From NCBI GenBank assembly GCA_025869365.1, contig JAOZVV010000200.1, positions 1 through 64,000 of the forward strand: DNA of 64,000 bases. The letters run 5' to 3'. Of this stretch, positions 44,035-52,798 are shown piece by piece (the first letter of the stretch is position 1; every line of letters begins with the position of its first letter). A model generated the notes under the pieces. It was not told the DNA's origin. It did not search any database and worked only from the letters and a program-made list of their open reading frames with translations. This DNA is from Pseudonocardia sp. Its GTDB lineage: Bacteria; Actinomycetota; Actinomycetes; Mycobacteriales; Pseudonocardiaceae. The translations under genes and the position numbers were made by a program.

Positions 44035-44255
44035 GCCCTCCCCCTCTGTCGATCCCCGGGTACCCGAGGGCCTGAGAGATTCACCCCGGTGGCGGCCAGG
44101 GCTTTCCCCGTCGGCGGACACCTGGCCACATCGGCCGGCGTCGCTTTCCAGAGGCGTCTCGCCCGTGCGGTCCGGGTGCCTGAGAGGTTCCGGGGAGGAT
44201 TTGCTCCTTCGGCGCCCGGCTCCGGAGTGCTCCGGGCCGGGACTCTCCCGCGCGG
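44035..44255 (-). promoter_or_regulatory. Tandem glycine riboswitch of gcvP
   Basis: On the minus strand two aptamers follow each other. The first starts GCGCGGGAGAGTCC with GGCGCCGAAGGAGCAA and ends CCTCTCAGGCA; the second has GACGCCTCTGGAAAGCG, CGCCGACGGGGAAAG and CTCTCAGGC, closing with ACAGAGGGGGAG. These are the conserved glycine-aptamer cores. Glycine binding turns on expression of the cleavage system in known cases. A -10 candidate TAAGCT (complement at 44275-44280) lies just upstream. Confidence 0.93.
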
Positions 44256-44350
44256 GATCGGCGACTACGCCCCCAGCTTAGCCCCAGGGCCCTCCCCGGT
44301 CCCGTAGTTCCACCGAGGATCACGCGGCGGATCCCCGCCACACTTCCCCC

Positions 44351-44650
44351 ATGACCAGCGCAGGCAAGCAGACCCCCGTCCCCGCCACCACCGCGGCGTT
44401 CCACATGCAGGCGGTGATCTCCTTCGCGGTCGGCCTCGCCGCCGTGGCGATCGGGATCCTGTACCTGCCCGCGGACCCGTGGGTGCGGGGCTTCCTGGCC
44501 ATCGCGGTGCTGTACGTGACGACGTCCGCGTTCACGCTGGCGAAGTGCGTGCGGGACAAGCAGGAGAGCCTGACCGTGGTGAACCGGGTCGACCAGGCCA
44601 GGCTGGAGAAGCTCCTGGCCGAGCACGACCCGTTCCGCAACGCGGCGTAG
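44351..44650 (+). CDS. YiaA/YiaB two-helix membrane protein
   Basis: A 99-residue inner-membrane protein with two transmembrane helices (about 20-40 and 47-66). FHMQAVISFAVGLAAVAIG and DPWVRGFLAIAVLYVTTSAFTLAKCVRD, read in parts, are the YiaAB domain hallmark. The C-terminal RLEKLLAEHDPF is also typical. Function is unknown; E. coli relatives are stress-linked. It is divergent from the gcvP leader. Confidence 0.88.
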   Translation: MTSAGKQTPVPATTAAFHMQAVISFAVGLAAVAIGILYLPADPWVRGFLAIAVLYVTTSAFTLAKCVRDKQESLTVVNRVDQARLEKLLAEHDPFRNAA

Positions 44651-44665
44651 CCGCACCGGCCGACC

Positions 44666-44694
44666 GGCTCCCGTCGCGCGAGCGCACGGGAGCC
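44666..44694 (+). terminator. Hairpin after the YiaAB gene
   Basis: GGCTCCCGT (44666-44674) pairs with ACGGGAGCC (44686-44694), with a secondary GCGC-GA-GCGC stem inside. It stands 16 bases past the stop. The remaining gap to 44914 holds no gene or clear signal besides a G-rich stretch before the next ribosome site. Confidence 0.6.
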
Positions 44695-44914
44695 CCCGGG
44701 CCGACCGTTCCGCGACATGGGCCGTTCGGCCCTGCCCGCCGCCCGCGTTCGAGGCGCATCCTCGACAGGTGCCGGTGGCGTGACGACGGCCGCGCCGGCC
44801 GCCACTCGTCAGCGGGGAGCGGACGGGTGGGACAGCCGGGGCGGGTGTTCACGGGGGAACGCCCGCCCTGGCGCACGTCCGGGTGGGGGGCCCCGCGTCG
44901 GGAGGGTGGGTCGG

Positions 44915-45901
44915 ATGGCACGGTTCGGTCTGGACATCGGCACCAGCGCCACGGTGGTGGCCGAGGCCACGGGAGGGTTCCTGCTCGACGAGCCGTCGGT
45001 CATGCTGGACCTGCCCCGGGGCGGCGGAACCGTGGTCGGTCGGGAGGCCGCCGAGCTGGCGGATCGCATCCCGTCCGGCCGGACCGCGATCCGGCCCGTG
45101 ACCGCCGGTGTGGTCGACGATCTCGACACGGCCCGGCGGTACGTGCGGGCCGTTCTGCGCCGGGTGCTCCCCCGGCCCTGGCAGCGCACCCGGCTGTCGG
45201 CAGCCGTCGTCGTGCCCGCCGGTGCGAGCGCCCTGGAACGGCGCGCGCTGGTCGAGGCCGTGGAGGAGGCGGGCGTCGCCCGGGTCGCACCGATCGTGGC
45301 CCCGCTCGCCGCCGCGATCGGCTGCGAGCTGGATCCGCTGGACCGGCGCGTGCACATGGTCGCGGTGGCGGGCGCGGGCACGGCCGAGATCATGGCGCTG
45401 TGCGCGGGTGAGGTGCTCGCCGTGCGCTCGACGCGCACGGCCGGGGACGCCCTGGCCGCGGCGGTGCGCCGGCACGTCCGCACGGAGCACGGGCTGATCC
45501 TCGACCGCGCGACGGCCGAGGACCTGGCCGTGCAGGCGGGCGCCGCCCCGGAGGGGGGCGAGGTGACGGCGGCGGGACGCGACCCCGAGCACGGGCGGCC
45601 GCGGTCGCTGCACCTCTCCACGGACGAGCTGCACGCCGTGTTGACCCCGCTGGTCACCGCCACCGCCCAGGCGCTGTCGGCGTGTCTCGACGACCTGCCC
45701 GGCCGGGCGGTGGACGACCTGGCCGCGGACGGTGTGCTGCTCGTGGGGGGCGCCTCCCCCACCCGGGGCCTGCGGGCGGGGCTGGAGGCCGGGCTGGGCC
45801 TGCCGGTCAAGCAGGTGGAGAACGCCGCGACCTGCGTCGGCGAGGGGGCCGCGCGCTCGCTGCTGCGCCCGGCGGTGCGGCACGCCTACACCCTCTCCTG
45901 A
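44915..45901 (+). CDS. MreB/actin-like ATPase family protein
   Basis: A 328-residue actin-fold protein. Phosphate-1 loop MARFGLDIGTSATVV opens the protein, connect-1 region VDDLDTARRYVRAVLRR follows, and phosphate-2 lies near VHMVAVAGAGTAEIMAL. The adenosine motif VLLVGGASPTRGLRAGLE is near 275. It is more divergent than true MreB, with a shortened domain IB. It is convergent with a SEDS-PBP fusion gene, which hints at a shared wall-growth role. ATG 44915 follows GGGAGGGTGGG. An Hsp70-like role is the alternative. Confidence 0.75.
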   Translation: MARFGLDIGTSATVVAEATGGFLLDEPSVMLDLPRGGGTVVGREAAELADRIPSGRTAIRPVTAGVVDDLDTARRYVRAVLRRVLPRPWQRTRLSAAVVVPAGASALERRALVEAVEEAGVARVAPIVAPLAAAIGCELDPLDRRVHMVAVAGAGTAEIMALCAGEVLAVRSTRTAGDALAAAVRRHVRTEHGLILDRATAEDLAVQAGAAPEGGEVTAAGRDPEHGRPRSLHLSTDELHAVLTPLVTATAQALSACLDDLPGRAVDDLAADGVLLVGGASPTRGLRAGLEAGLGLPVKQVENAATCVGEGAARSLLRPAVRHAYTLS

Positions 45902-45949
45902 CCCGGCCCGCGGGTCGGGTCGCGAACCCGGACGACCGGGCGGTCCCGG

Positions 45950-48847
45950 TCAGGGCGCGGGCGGCTGCGCGAGATACTGGGCCAGCCCGTCGACGACGAT
46001 CCGGCCCGCGCTGTTGGCGCCCCGGCCCGGGCCCTGGACCAGGCTGGTCAGCACCACCGTCGGCGCGTCGAGCGGCGCGGCGGCGGTGGTCCAGTTGTCG
46101 TAGGTGTCATCGCGCAGGCTGCCGTCCTGCGCGGTGCCGGTCTTGGCACCGGAGTCGACGGGGAGCTGGGCGAGCGAGCCGGCGGTGCCCGACCGCACGG
46201 CCGCCCGCATCCCGTCCTTCACGGGGCCGAGTACGCCGGCGAACGGCACCGGCGCCGGCGCCGGCACCGGGAGTGCCGAGGCGGCACCGCCCGGGCTCAC
46301 CACAGCGAGCCCGAGCCGGGGGGTGACCAGGCTGCCGGTGGTCACGGCGGCGGTCCAGAGCGCGTTCTGCAGGGGTGTGACCAGCAGCGGGCCCTGTCCG
46401 ATGCCCAGGATCACCGTGGTCCCCCCGTACCACGGCTCCGCGCCCCCGGGGCTGCCCAGGTACCCCGCGGACTCGCCGGGCAGGTCGATCCCCGTCGGCG
46501 CCCCGACGCCCAGCGCGCGGGCGGTGTCCACGATCGGATCGGGTCCCATCCGTGCCGCCAGCTGGTAGAAGTACACGTCGTTGGACCAGGCGATCGCCTG
46601 GGGCAGGTTCATCGGCCCCATCGGCCGCCAGTTGTCGAAGGTGTGCCCGCCGAGGGTGAAGCTCGCCCCCGTCGGGACGATCTGCTGGGGCGGAATCGTG
46701 CCCTGCACCATGTCGGCGGCGGCCACGACCAGCTTGAACGTCGACCCCGGAGGTACGGCGACCTGGGTGGCGTGGTTCAGGCCCGGGTGGCCGGGCCGCT
46801 TCTGCAGGGCGGCGAGGGCCGCCGCGTCCACCGGCGGACCGTAGGCGGAGCCGTCGTAGGACGGCAGGGAGGCCATGGCCAGGACCTGCCCGTCCCGCGG
46901 GTCCATCGCCACCGCGGCGCCGACGGCGCCCGGATCGGGCTGCGCCGCGAGCGAGACCCGCAGCGAGTCGGTCAGCCGGCGCTGCAGAGCCAGGTCGAGG
47001 GCCGTGCGCAGGTCCGCACCGGGCACGGCCGCGCGGGCCGGGCCGGGGGCCACCGGCGCGCCGGCCGGCGTCACGTACCAGCACCGCTCCCCGTCCGTCC
47101 CGCGCAGGACGGCGTCGTAGCTCGCCTCCAGCCCCGCCCGCCCGACGACGGTGCCCGCCGCCAGCGTCGGGTCCCGTTGCTGCTGCTCGGCGGTGACGAC
47201 GCCGACGAACCCGAGCACCGGGCCGAGCAGCTCGCCCGTCGGATACGACCGCCGCGGCGACGCCTGGACGGTCACGTCCGGAAGCCCCGCCAGCTCGCCG
47301 GCCCGCGTGACCGGGATGTCGCCGAGCGCCAGGTCGAGCGTGGTGGTGGGGGCTGCGGCGACCGCGGCCCGCAGGTCCTCCGGCGTCCGGCCGAGGGTGT
47401 CGGCGACCCGGCCGAGCTCCGCGGCGGTCACCAGGCTCGGCACGACGCCCACCGTGGCGGTCCCCGTCCCGGCCGTCGCCGCGTCCACCGCCAGCGGCGC
47501 ACCGTCGCGGTCGGTGATCGTGCCGCGCGCCGCCGGCACCCGCTCGCAGCGCACCATCTGTTCCTGGCCGGCGGCCCGCAGGGTGGCGCCCTCCGCCACC
47601 TGGCTCTGCCAGCCGATCACGCTGAAGGCCACGAGAACCCCGGTGACGCCGATGGCGGCGGCGCGGACGAACCGTGGCCGCTGCCGGCGGGGTATCGCCC
47701 ACAGCACCCGGCGTGCCCCGTCCCGGCGCACGCCGAGGACCGTGCCGATCGCCACCAGGTGGACCACCAGCGCGGTGCCGCCGTTGCTGAGCAGCGGGAA
47801 CGGGACGCCGGCCAGGGGGAGCAGGCCCAGGTTGCCGCCGACCGAGACGGCGACCTCAGCGCCCAGCAGGACGGCGAGCCCGCCCGCGAGCAGGGCGCCG
47901 TGGGCGGTGCGCGCGGTGCGCGCCGCCGTCGCCAACCGCCAGACCAGGACGAGGGCTGCGAGCAGGACGAGGATCCCCGCCGCCAGGCCGAACTGCTCGA
48001 CCAGGCTCGCCGGAGCCAGGTCGGTGTCCCGCTCGGGCAGGTAGCGTTCCATGACGTCGGTGATCGGGTGCCCGGCCCCGCCGAACCAGCCGCCGGTCGC
48101 CAGCGCGATCCGGGCCTGCGCCACCGCCCAGCCCGCGCCCGCGGGGGCCTCGGCCGATCCGGCCAGGAAGCTGCCGAGCCGCTGCACCTGGTAGGGCCGC
48201 AGCATCCCGACGGCGAGCGGGGCCGCGACCGCGGCCACGACGAACACCGGGAGCAGGAACCGGGCCGGAACGCGGCCGAGCACCAGCAGGGCGACCGCGA
48301 CCACCACCAGCAGGCCGGTCGTGCTCAGGTCGGGCTGCAACACCGTCAGCACGATCGGGACCGCGGCCAGCAGCACCGCACCGGTGAACCGCTGCCACGC
48401 CGGGCGCCCGGATGCCAGCACCCCCGCCACCACCAGCAGCATCCCCAGCTTCGCGAGCTCGGAGGGCTGGAAGGTGAACACGCCCACGCCGATCCAGCGG
48501 GTCGCGCCCTTGACGGAGATCCCGACCAGCGGGACCGCGAGGAGGGTGACCACGGCGAGCACGTAGACGACGATCCCGAGCACCCCGAGCAGGCGCACGC
48601 GGACCCGGCGGCAGAGCGGGATCAGCGCCAACCCGACGCAGGCGATCACCCCCTGGCGGACGGCGACGTCGGTCCCGTCGACGACGGCCAGGTTGGCCAG
48701 GCCGGCGATCACGAGGACGAGCGTGGCGACCAGCGCCAGGAGATCGAAGGTGGGACCCGCCGGGGGACGCCGCCGCCGCACCGGCCGTTCCCGGACCGAG
48801 GCCCAGGACGACATCCGGCGCCGGCCCAGCCGCCGCAGCCCTCTCAT
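45950..48847 (-). CDS. SEDS (RodA/FtsW) glycosyltransferase fused to a class B penicillin-binding protein
   Basis: A 965-residue membrane protein joining the two halves of a peptidoglycan synthase. Residues about 20-390 form a ten-helix SEDS domain with GVGVFTFQPSELAKLGMLL, QPDLSTTGLL, ERDTDLAPASLVEQFG and PFPLLSNGGTALV. One more helix (about 405-430) leads into a periplasmic bPBP: dimerisation part with RGTITDRDGAPLA, then transpeptidase motifs STFK (near 700), SND (near 753) and KTG (near 902). Polymerase and crosslinking activities would be in one chain. ATG 48847 follows GAGG; an upstream ATG at 48889 would overlap the previous gene. It ends convergent with the MreB-like gene. Confidence 0.88.
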   Translation of the reverse strand: MRGLRRLGRRRMSSWASVRERPVRRRRPPAGPTFDLLALVATLVLVIAGLANLAVVDGTDVAVRQGVIACVGLALIPLCRRVRVRLLGVLGIVVYVLAVVTLLAVPLVGISVKGATRWIGVGVFTFQPSELAKLGMLLVVAGVLASGRPAWQRFTGAVLLAAVPIVLTVLQPDLSTTGLLVVVAVALLVLGRVPARFLLPVFVVAAVAAPLAVGMLRPYQVQRLGSFLAGSAEAPAGAGWAVAQARIALATGGWFGGAGHPITDVMERYLPERDTDLAPASLVEQFGLAAGILVLLAALVLVWRLATAARTARTAHGALLAGGLAVLLGAEVAVSVGGNLGLLPLAGVPFPLLSNGGTALVVHLVAIGTVLGVRRDGARRVLWAIPRRQRPRFVRAAAIGVTGVLVAFSVIGWQSQVAEGATLRAAGQEQMVRCERVPAARGTITDRDGAPLAVDAATAGTGTATVGVVPSLVTAAELGRVADTLGRTPEDLRAAVAAAPTTTLDLALGDIPVTRAGELAGLPDVTVQASPRRSYPTGELLGPVLGFVGVVTAEQQQRDPTLAAGTVVGRAGLEASYDAVLRGTDGERCWYVTPAGAPVAPGPARAAVPGADLRTALDLALQRRLTDSLRVSLAAQPDPGAVGAAVAMDPRDGQVLAMASLPSYDGSAYGPPVDAAALAALQKRPGHPGLNHATQVAVPPGSTFKLVVAAADMVQGTIPPQQIVPTGASFTLGGHTFDNWRPMGPMNLPQAIAWSNDVYFYQLAARMGPDPIVDTARALGVGAPTGIDLPGESAGYLGSPGGAEPWYGGTTVILGIGQGPLLVTPLQNALWTAAVTTGSLVTPRLGLAVVSPGGAASALPVPAPAPVPFAGVLGPVKDGMRAAVRSGTAGSLAQLPVDSGAKTGTAQDGSLRDDTYDNWTTAAAPLDAPTVVLTSLVQGPGRGANSAGRIVVDGLAQYLAQPPAP

Positions 48848-48878
48848 CGGGACCTCGCTCCCGGCTCGCGCAGAACGG

Positions 48879-49430
48879 TCACGGCGCACAGCCCCCGCTC
48901 GGCGGCACCCGGACCGCGTCGGCCGCCGCGGCTGCCGGCAGCGTCGTCACCGCGGTCAGCGCCGTCGCGGGTCCCGTGGGTACGGCGACCGCCGTCACCA
49001 CGTCCGCCCGGTCCGATCCCGCGGGGACGGTGAGCGTGCCGGACCCGATCACCTGGCCGGTCCGGGCACACAGGTCATCGGCGCGCACCATCCAGCCGAC
49101 CGTCGGTGTGCTCCCGGCGTCGACCAGGACCCGGATCCGGACGAGGCACTCCGCGCCGGGGACGCATCCGGGAAGGACCCGCAGGTCGACGGCCTGCACC
49201 CCGCCCGCGGCCGCCGGGGCCGGGGCCTGCGGGACCGGCGGCAGGACGACGGCGGGAGCACCGCCGGTCGGGCCGGGTGCCGCGTCCCGGCCACTCTCGA
49301 GGACCAGCGCGACGTCGGCCGCGATCCGGTCGCCGAGCACGGCGAACTCCGCCGCCAGCACCGCCGCGACCGCCAACGGCACGGCGACCCACCAACCCCA
49401 GGCGCGCCGCGCCCGCCCCCCGAGCAGCAT
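48879..49430 (-). CDS. Membrane-anchored exported protein, unknown
   Basis: A 183-residue protein with one N-terminal transmembrane anchor (ARRAWGWWVAVPLAVAAVLAAEFAVLG). An extracellular region follows with a Pro/Ala linker (about 65-80) and a beta-rich domain containing four or more Cys (VLPGCVPGAECLVRIRV, DDLCARTGQ, GGCAP at the end). Not recognised. It precedes the SEDS-PBP fusion by 31 bases on the same strand and may be a partner of it. ATG 49430 was chosen as the first residue before the membrane segment. Confidence 0.7.
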   Translation of the reverse strand: MLLGGRARRAWGWWVAVPLAVAAVLAAEFAVLGDRIAADVALVLESGRDAAPGPTGGAPAVVLPPVPQAPAPAAAGGVQAVDLRVLPGCVPGAECLVRIRVLVDAGSTPTVGWMVRADDLCARTGQVIGSGTLTVPAGSDRADVVTAVAVPTGPATALTAVTTLPAAAAADAVRVPPSGGCAP

Positions 49431-49653
49431 CAGGCCCCCGCCCCGTTCCCCGCCCCCGTCCTGCGGGCCTGCCCCGGGCCGCAGATGTCGACCGTCCCGC
49501 GTTCGACGCGGATCCCGCACGAGGCGCACGATCCGGCGTCGGGGACCGGAGGACCCTGGAGAACGGGCCGAACGACCCTGGTGGCCCGGGCGCGACGGCA
49601 CGGCCGTCCGGAGACGGGACAGGGAGGAGGAGGCTCAGGCCGCGGACGGCCCA

Positions 49654-49733
49654 GTCAGGAGGCGGCCCCGTCAGGAGGCGGCCCCGTCAGGAAACGGCGC
49701 GGTCAGGAGATGGCGCGGTCAGGAGATGGCGCG
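49654..49733. repeat. Five tandem 16-bp units at the 3' end of ftsR
   Basis: GTCAGGAGGCGGCCCC (twice), GTCAGGAAACGGCGCG, then GTCAGGAGATGGCGCG (twice). The last unit contains the ftsR stop codon, so on the minus strand each unit repeats a version of the gene's final codons and stop. The array occupies the gap to the next gene; the rest of 49431-49718 shows nothing gene-like. Confidence 0.9.
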
Positions 49734-50297
49734 CCGGGCCCGGCGGCGGGAGAGCTCGTCCTCGGGGGACTCGTCGACGGTGCCGCCGTCCGCACGCTCG
49801 ACCGGGAAGTCCTTGATCGAGCCGCTGATCTCGCGCATGGCACCGGAGACCGCGATACCGAAGACGCCCTGGCCGCCCTGCAGCAGGTCCACGACCTCCT
49901 CGGGGGAGGAGCACTCGTAGACGGTGGTGCCGTCGCTGAACAGCGTGATGCCGGCGAGATCCCGTATCCCGCGGCGGCGCAGGTGCTCCACCGCGACCCG
50001 GATGTTCTGCAGGGAGACACCGGCGTCGAGCAGGCGCTTGACGACCTTCAGGACGAGGACGTCCTTGAACGAGTAGAGCCGCTGGCTGCCGGAGCCGGCC
50101 GCACCCCGGATCGACGGGACGACGAGCCCGGTGCGGGCCCAGTAGTCCAGCTGCCGGTAGGTGATGCCGACGACCTGGCAGGCCGTGGGTCCGCGGAAGC
50201 CGACCAGCTGGTCCGGCATACCGTCGAGTCCTTCACCGACCAGCGGGTCCGGGAAGAGCTCGCCCTGTCCGGGGGCGTCTGAGGACGACCCGTCCAC
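49719..50297 (-). CDS. ftsR: MerR-family regulator FtsR (Rv1828-like)
   Basis: A 192-residue MerR-type regulator. Residues 35-110 are the DNA-binding part ([42 protein letters not shown], in parts, then VLVLKVVKRLLDAGVSLQNIR). A C-terminal effector part lies at 120-185. Its order ftsR-DUF151-garA-gcvH is the same as the mycobacterial Rv1828 locus. In Corynebacterium FtsR activates ftsZ. GTG 50297 with AAGGAG at 5 bases fixes the start. The 3' end overlaps a 16-bp tandem repeat. Confidence 0.87.
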   Translation of the reverse strand: MDGSSSDAPGQGELFPDPLVGEGLDGMPDQLVGFRGPTACQVVGITYRQLDYWARTGLVVPSIRGAAGSGSQRLYSFKDVLVLKVVKRLLDAGVSLQNIRVAVEHLRRRGIRDLAGITLFSDGTTVYECSSPEEVVDLLQGGQGVFGIAVSGAMREISGSIKDFPVERADGGTVDESPEDELSRRRARRAIS

Positions 50298-50511
50298 GGC
50301 ACTCCTTCCCCGGCCGCGACCACCGGGAAGTGATCCCGGGGCACCGCGGCCACCCGCCTGTAGTGAATGACACCGCTGACGGTAAGCGGCCACGCGCCCA
50401 CGGTCAACGCGCCACGCCGCCACCGGTCCCCCTGCGCCGGGCGTGTCGGCGATCACCTGTGTGATCACCACATCCGCACGCGCCGGCGGTCGTTCGCCGA
50501 ACGGCGCCCGG

Positions 50512-50988
50512 TCAGCCGGGCTGGGCCCCCCGGAAGTCCTCCGGGGACACCGAGTCGAGGAACTCGCGGAACTTCTCGACCTCGTCCTCCTGCTCGTCCG
50601 GGATCACCAGGCCGGCCTCGGCCAGCACACTCTCGTCCGCGTGGATCGGCACCCCCACCCGGAGGGCGAGGGCGACCGAGTCACTCGGGCGGGCGGAGAC
50701 GGTGATGCCCCCGTCGAAGATCAGCTCGGCGTAGAAGGTGCCTTCCTGCAGGTCCGTGATCCGCACCTGCTCCAGCCGCCGTCCGAGCGCGCCGACCACG
50801 TCCTTGAGCAGGTCATGGGTCAGCGGGCGGGCCGGCTTGACCCCCTGCTGCTCGAGGGCGATCGCGGTGGCCTCCACCGATCCGATCCAGATCGGCAGAT
50901 AGCGGTCACCCGACGTCTCCCGCAACAGGAGGATGGGCTGGTTGGCGGGCAGTTCGACCCTGACTCCCACGACGCGCATCTCACTCAT
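50512..50988 (-). CDS. Bifunctional nuclease family (DUF151) protein
   Basis: A 158-residue BFN-domain protein, with VVGVRVELPANQPILLLRE, YLPIWIGSVEATAIALEQQG, RPLTHDLLKDV and SARPSDSVALALRVGVPI. Plant relatives have DNase/RNase activity; the bacterial role is unknown. An acidic tail follows. The gene is conserved beside garA and ftsR across actinobacteria (Rv1829 in M. tuberculosis), which supports a link to that regulatory block. Confidence 0.9.
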   Translation of the reverse strand: MSEMRVVGVRVELPANQPILLLRETSGDRYLPIWIGSVEATAIALEQQGVKPARPLTHDLLKDVVGALGRRLEQVRITDLQEGTFYAELIFDGGITVSARPSDSVALALRVGVPIHADESVLAEAGLVIPDEQEDEVEKFREFLDSVSPEDFRGAQPG

Positions 50989-51100
50989 GCGCCCGCCTCC
51001 TCACCCCTGGTCGCAACATGGTCGACGCTACACGCGAGTATCCACCGAACGCGCGCCGAACGGGCAGGCCGTTCGGTGGCGTTTCTCGCTCGGGACGAGG

Positions 51101-51553
51101 TCAGTGGTCGCCGTCCGGATCACGCGGTCCGGTGAGGAACACCAGACGGAACTTGCCGATCTGGACCTCGTCGCCGTTCGCGAGCACGGCGGTGTCCACC
51201 GGCTCCCGGTTGACGTAGGTGCCGTTGAGGCTGCCGACGTCCACCACGACGAACTCGCCGGAGTCCCGGCGGAACTCCGCGTGCCGCCGCGAGACGGTGA
51301 CGTCGTCGAGGAAGATGTCGCTGTCCGGATGGCGTCCGGCGCTCGTCGTGGGGCGGTCCAGCAGGAACCTGGATCCGGCGTTGGGCCCGCGCTTGACCAC
51401 GAGCAGCGCGGAGCCCGGGGGCAACGCGTCGACACCGGAGACCGGCGCGTCCTGGGCCGGTGGCTCGACGTCCGCCAGGAAGTCCGCCCGGAAGACCGAC
51501 GTGGTCTCGGGGGAACGCTCCGGCGGGACGCCGGGACCGTCGTTCGTGGTCAC
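51101..51553 (-). CDS. garA: GarA, FHA-domain regulator of central metabolism
   Basis: A 150-residue FHA protein. The N-terminal ETTSVFRADFL holds the twin threonines that PknB/PknG phosphorylate in mycobacteria. The FHA domain (about 55-140) shows GSRFLLDRPTTSAGRHPDSDIFLDD, VSRRHAEFRR and VGSLNGTYVNREPV, read in parts. Unphosphorylated GarA restrains 2-oxoglutarate dehydrogenase and NAD-glutamate dehydrogenase and stimulates glutamate synthase. GTG 51553 follows GGAGGAG at 8 bases. The kinase that acts on it is not in this block; the membrane kinase at 14.6 kb is one possible candidate, without evidence. Confidence 0.93.
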   Translation of the reverse strand: MTTNDGPGVPPERSPETTSVFRADFLADVEPPAQDAPVSGVDALPPGSALLVVKRGPNAGSRFLLDRPTTSAGRHPDSDIFLDDVTVSRRHAEFRRDSGEFVVVDVGSLNGTYVNREPVDTAVLANGDEVQIGKFRLVFLTGPRDPDGDH

Positions 51554-51678
51554 CTCGGGGTCTCCTCCTGCGATGATCTGTCCCGGTCGGTTCGCCGGGA
51601 TCGTGGTCCGGCCGGTCACGTGGGTGCACCGCCGGACGAAGTCCTGTGAACCTATCGTGCCGGACAGTGACCGGTGGG

Positions 51679-52080
51679 TCAGGACCCTTCGGTCAGCTGC
51701 CGGTAGGCGGCCGCGTCCAGCAGGTCGGCCAGCGCCTCGGACCCGCCGTCGAGCCTGAGCTCGACGATCCAGCCCGCGTCGTAGGCGCCGCTGTTGACGA
51801 GCTCGGGGTTGGCCTCGAGCGCGTCGTTCACGGCCACGACCTCCCCCGCCAGCGGGGCGTAGATGTCCGACACCGACTTCGTGGACTCGACCTCGCCGAA
51901 GGCCGCACCCGCGGCGACGGTGTCGCCGACGCCCGGCAGCTGCACGAACACGACGTCGCCGAGCTGCTCCTGGGCGTGGTCGGTGATCCCGACCCGGACC
52001 AGACCGCCACCCAGGTCCTTCACCCACTCGTGCGCATCGGTGTAGCGGAGGTCCTCGGGAACGGCAGGCTCGGAACTCAC
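51679..52080 (-). CDS. gcvH: Glycine cleavage system H protein
   Basis: A 133-residue lipoyl carrier that shuttles the aminomethyl group between GcvP and GcvT. The lipoyl lysine is in ESTKSVSDIYAPL; LRYTDAHEWV, GITDHAQEQLGDVVFVQLP and VNDALEANPELVN are the family signature. GTG 52080 was chosen over an upstream extension that lacks similarity. It sits between pgsA and garA. Confidence 0.94.
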   Translation of the reverse strand: MSSEPAVPEDLRYTDAHEWVKDLGGGLVRVGITDHAQEQLGDVVFVQLPGVGDTVAAGAAFGEVESTKSVSDIYAPLAGEVVAVNDALEANPELVNSGAYDAGWIVELRLDGGSEALADLLDAAAYRQLTEGS

Positions 52081-52090
52081 GCCGGGCAGC

Positions 52091-52720
52091 CTAGCCGTGT
52101 GTCCCCGGCCCGGTACCGGCACCCGCGACGACCGGGCCCGCCCGCATCGCGAGGGTGAATCGGCCCAGGTAGAGCAGCCCGGACCACAGGTAGAGCGCCA
52201 CCCCCCAGATCGCGAAGGCCGTGCCGAGCGGCAGCGCGACGTGCCCCCAGCCGTTGTCCGCCTGGCCGAGCAGCAGCAGCGGGAAGGCGTAGAGCAGCAG
52301 GAACGTGGCGGCCTTGCCGAGGTAGGTCACCGGGAACGGTCCGTACCCGTGGCGGCGCAGGACGACGACGCAGACGCCCAGCACGAGGTCCCGGCCGATC
52401 AGCACCGCAACGGCCCACCACGGGACGACGCCGCGGGCGCCGAGGGCCAGCAGCGCGGCCAGGATGTAGAGCCGGTCCACCGCGGGATCCAGCAGCTCCC
52501 CCACCCGGCTGTACTGGTTCAGCAGCCGGGCGAGCTTGCCGTCGAGCCAGTCCGTGGCGCCGCCCACCGCCAGCACGACGATCGCCCAGCCGTCCTCCCG
52601 GGGGCCCAGCAGCAGCCAGAGGAACAGCGGCACGCCCGCCAGCCGCAGCACGCTGAGCAGGTTCGGGATGGTCAGGACGCGGTCGGTGCGGTCCTGTTCG
52701 CCGGTTCCCGGGGTCGCCAC
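52091..52720 (-). CDS. CDP-alcohol phosphatidyltransferase (PgsA-type)
   Basis: Membrane enzyme of 209 residues with about five transmembrane segments. The catalytic motif D-x2-DG-x2-AR-x8-G-x3-D-x3-D is complete: DWLDGKLARLLNQYSRVGELLD followed by PAVDR, read in parts. It is likely a phosphatidylglycerophosphate or cardiolipin synthase, matching pgsA2 (Rv1822) near gcvH in mycobacteria. Which alcohol acceptor it uses cannot be told from sequence. It overlaps no neighbour; 10 bases separate it from gcvH. Confidence 0.88.
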   Translation of the reverse strand: MATPGTGEQDRTDRVLTIPNLLSVLRLAGVPLFLWLLLGPREDGWAIVVLAVGGATDWLDGKLARLLNQYSRVGELLDPAVDRLYILAALLALGARGVVPWWAVAVLIGRDLVLGVCVVVLRRHGYGPFPVTYLGKAATFLLLYAFPLLLLGQADNGWGHVALPLGTAFAIWGVALYLWSGLLYLGRFTLAMRAGPVVAGAGTGPGTHG

Positions 52721-52784
52721 ACGCCGAGCCTACCGACGGGCGCCCCGCCCGACCGGGCGGGCGACCGGGCCGCCCGGGCGGAAC

Positions 52785-52798
52785 TCCACCCGGGTGGA
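52785..52798. promoter_or_regulatory. 14-bp palindrome in the pgsA / OsmC divergent region
   Basis: TCCACCCGGGTGGA is its own reverse complement. It lies 32 bases before the OsmC-family start and 65 bases before the pgsA start. Candidate operator for either gene. Confidence 0.4.
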
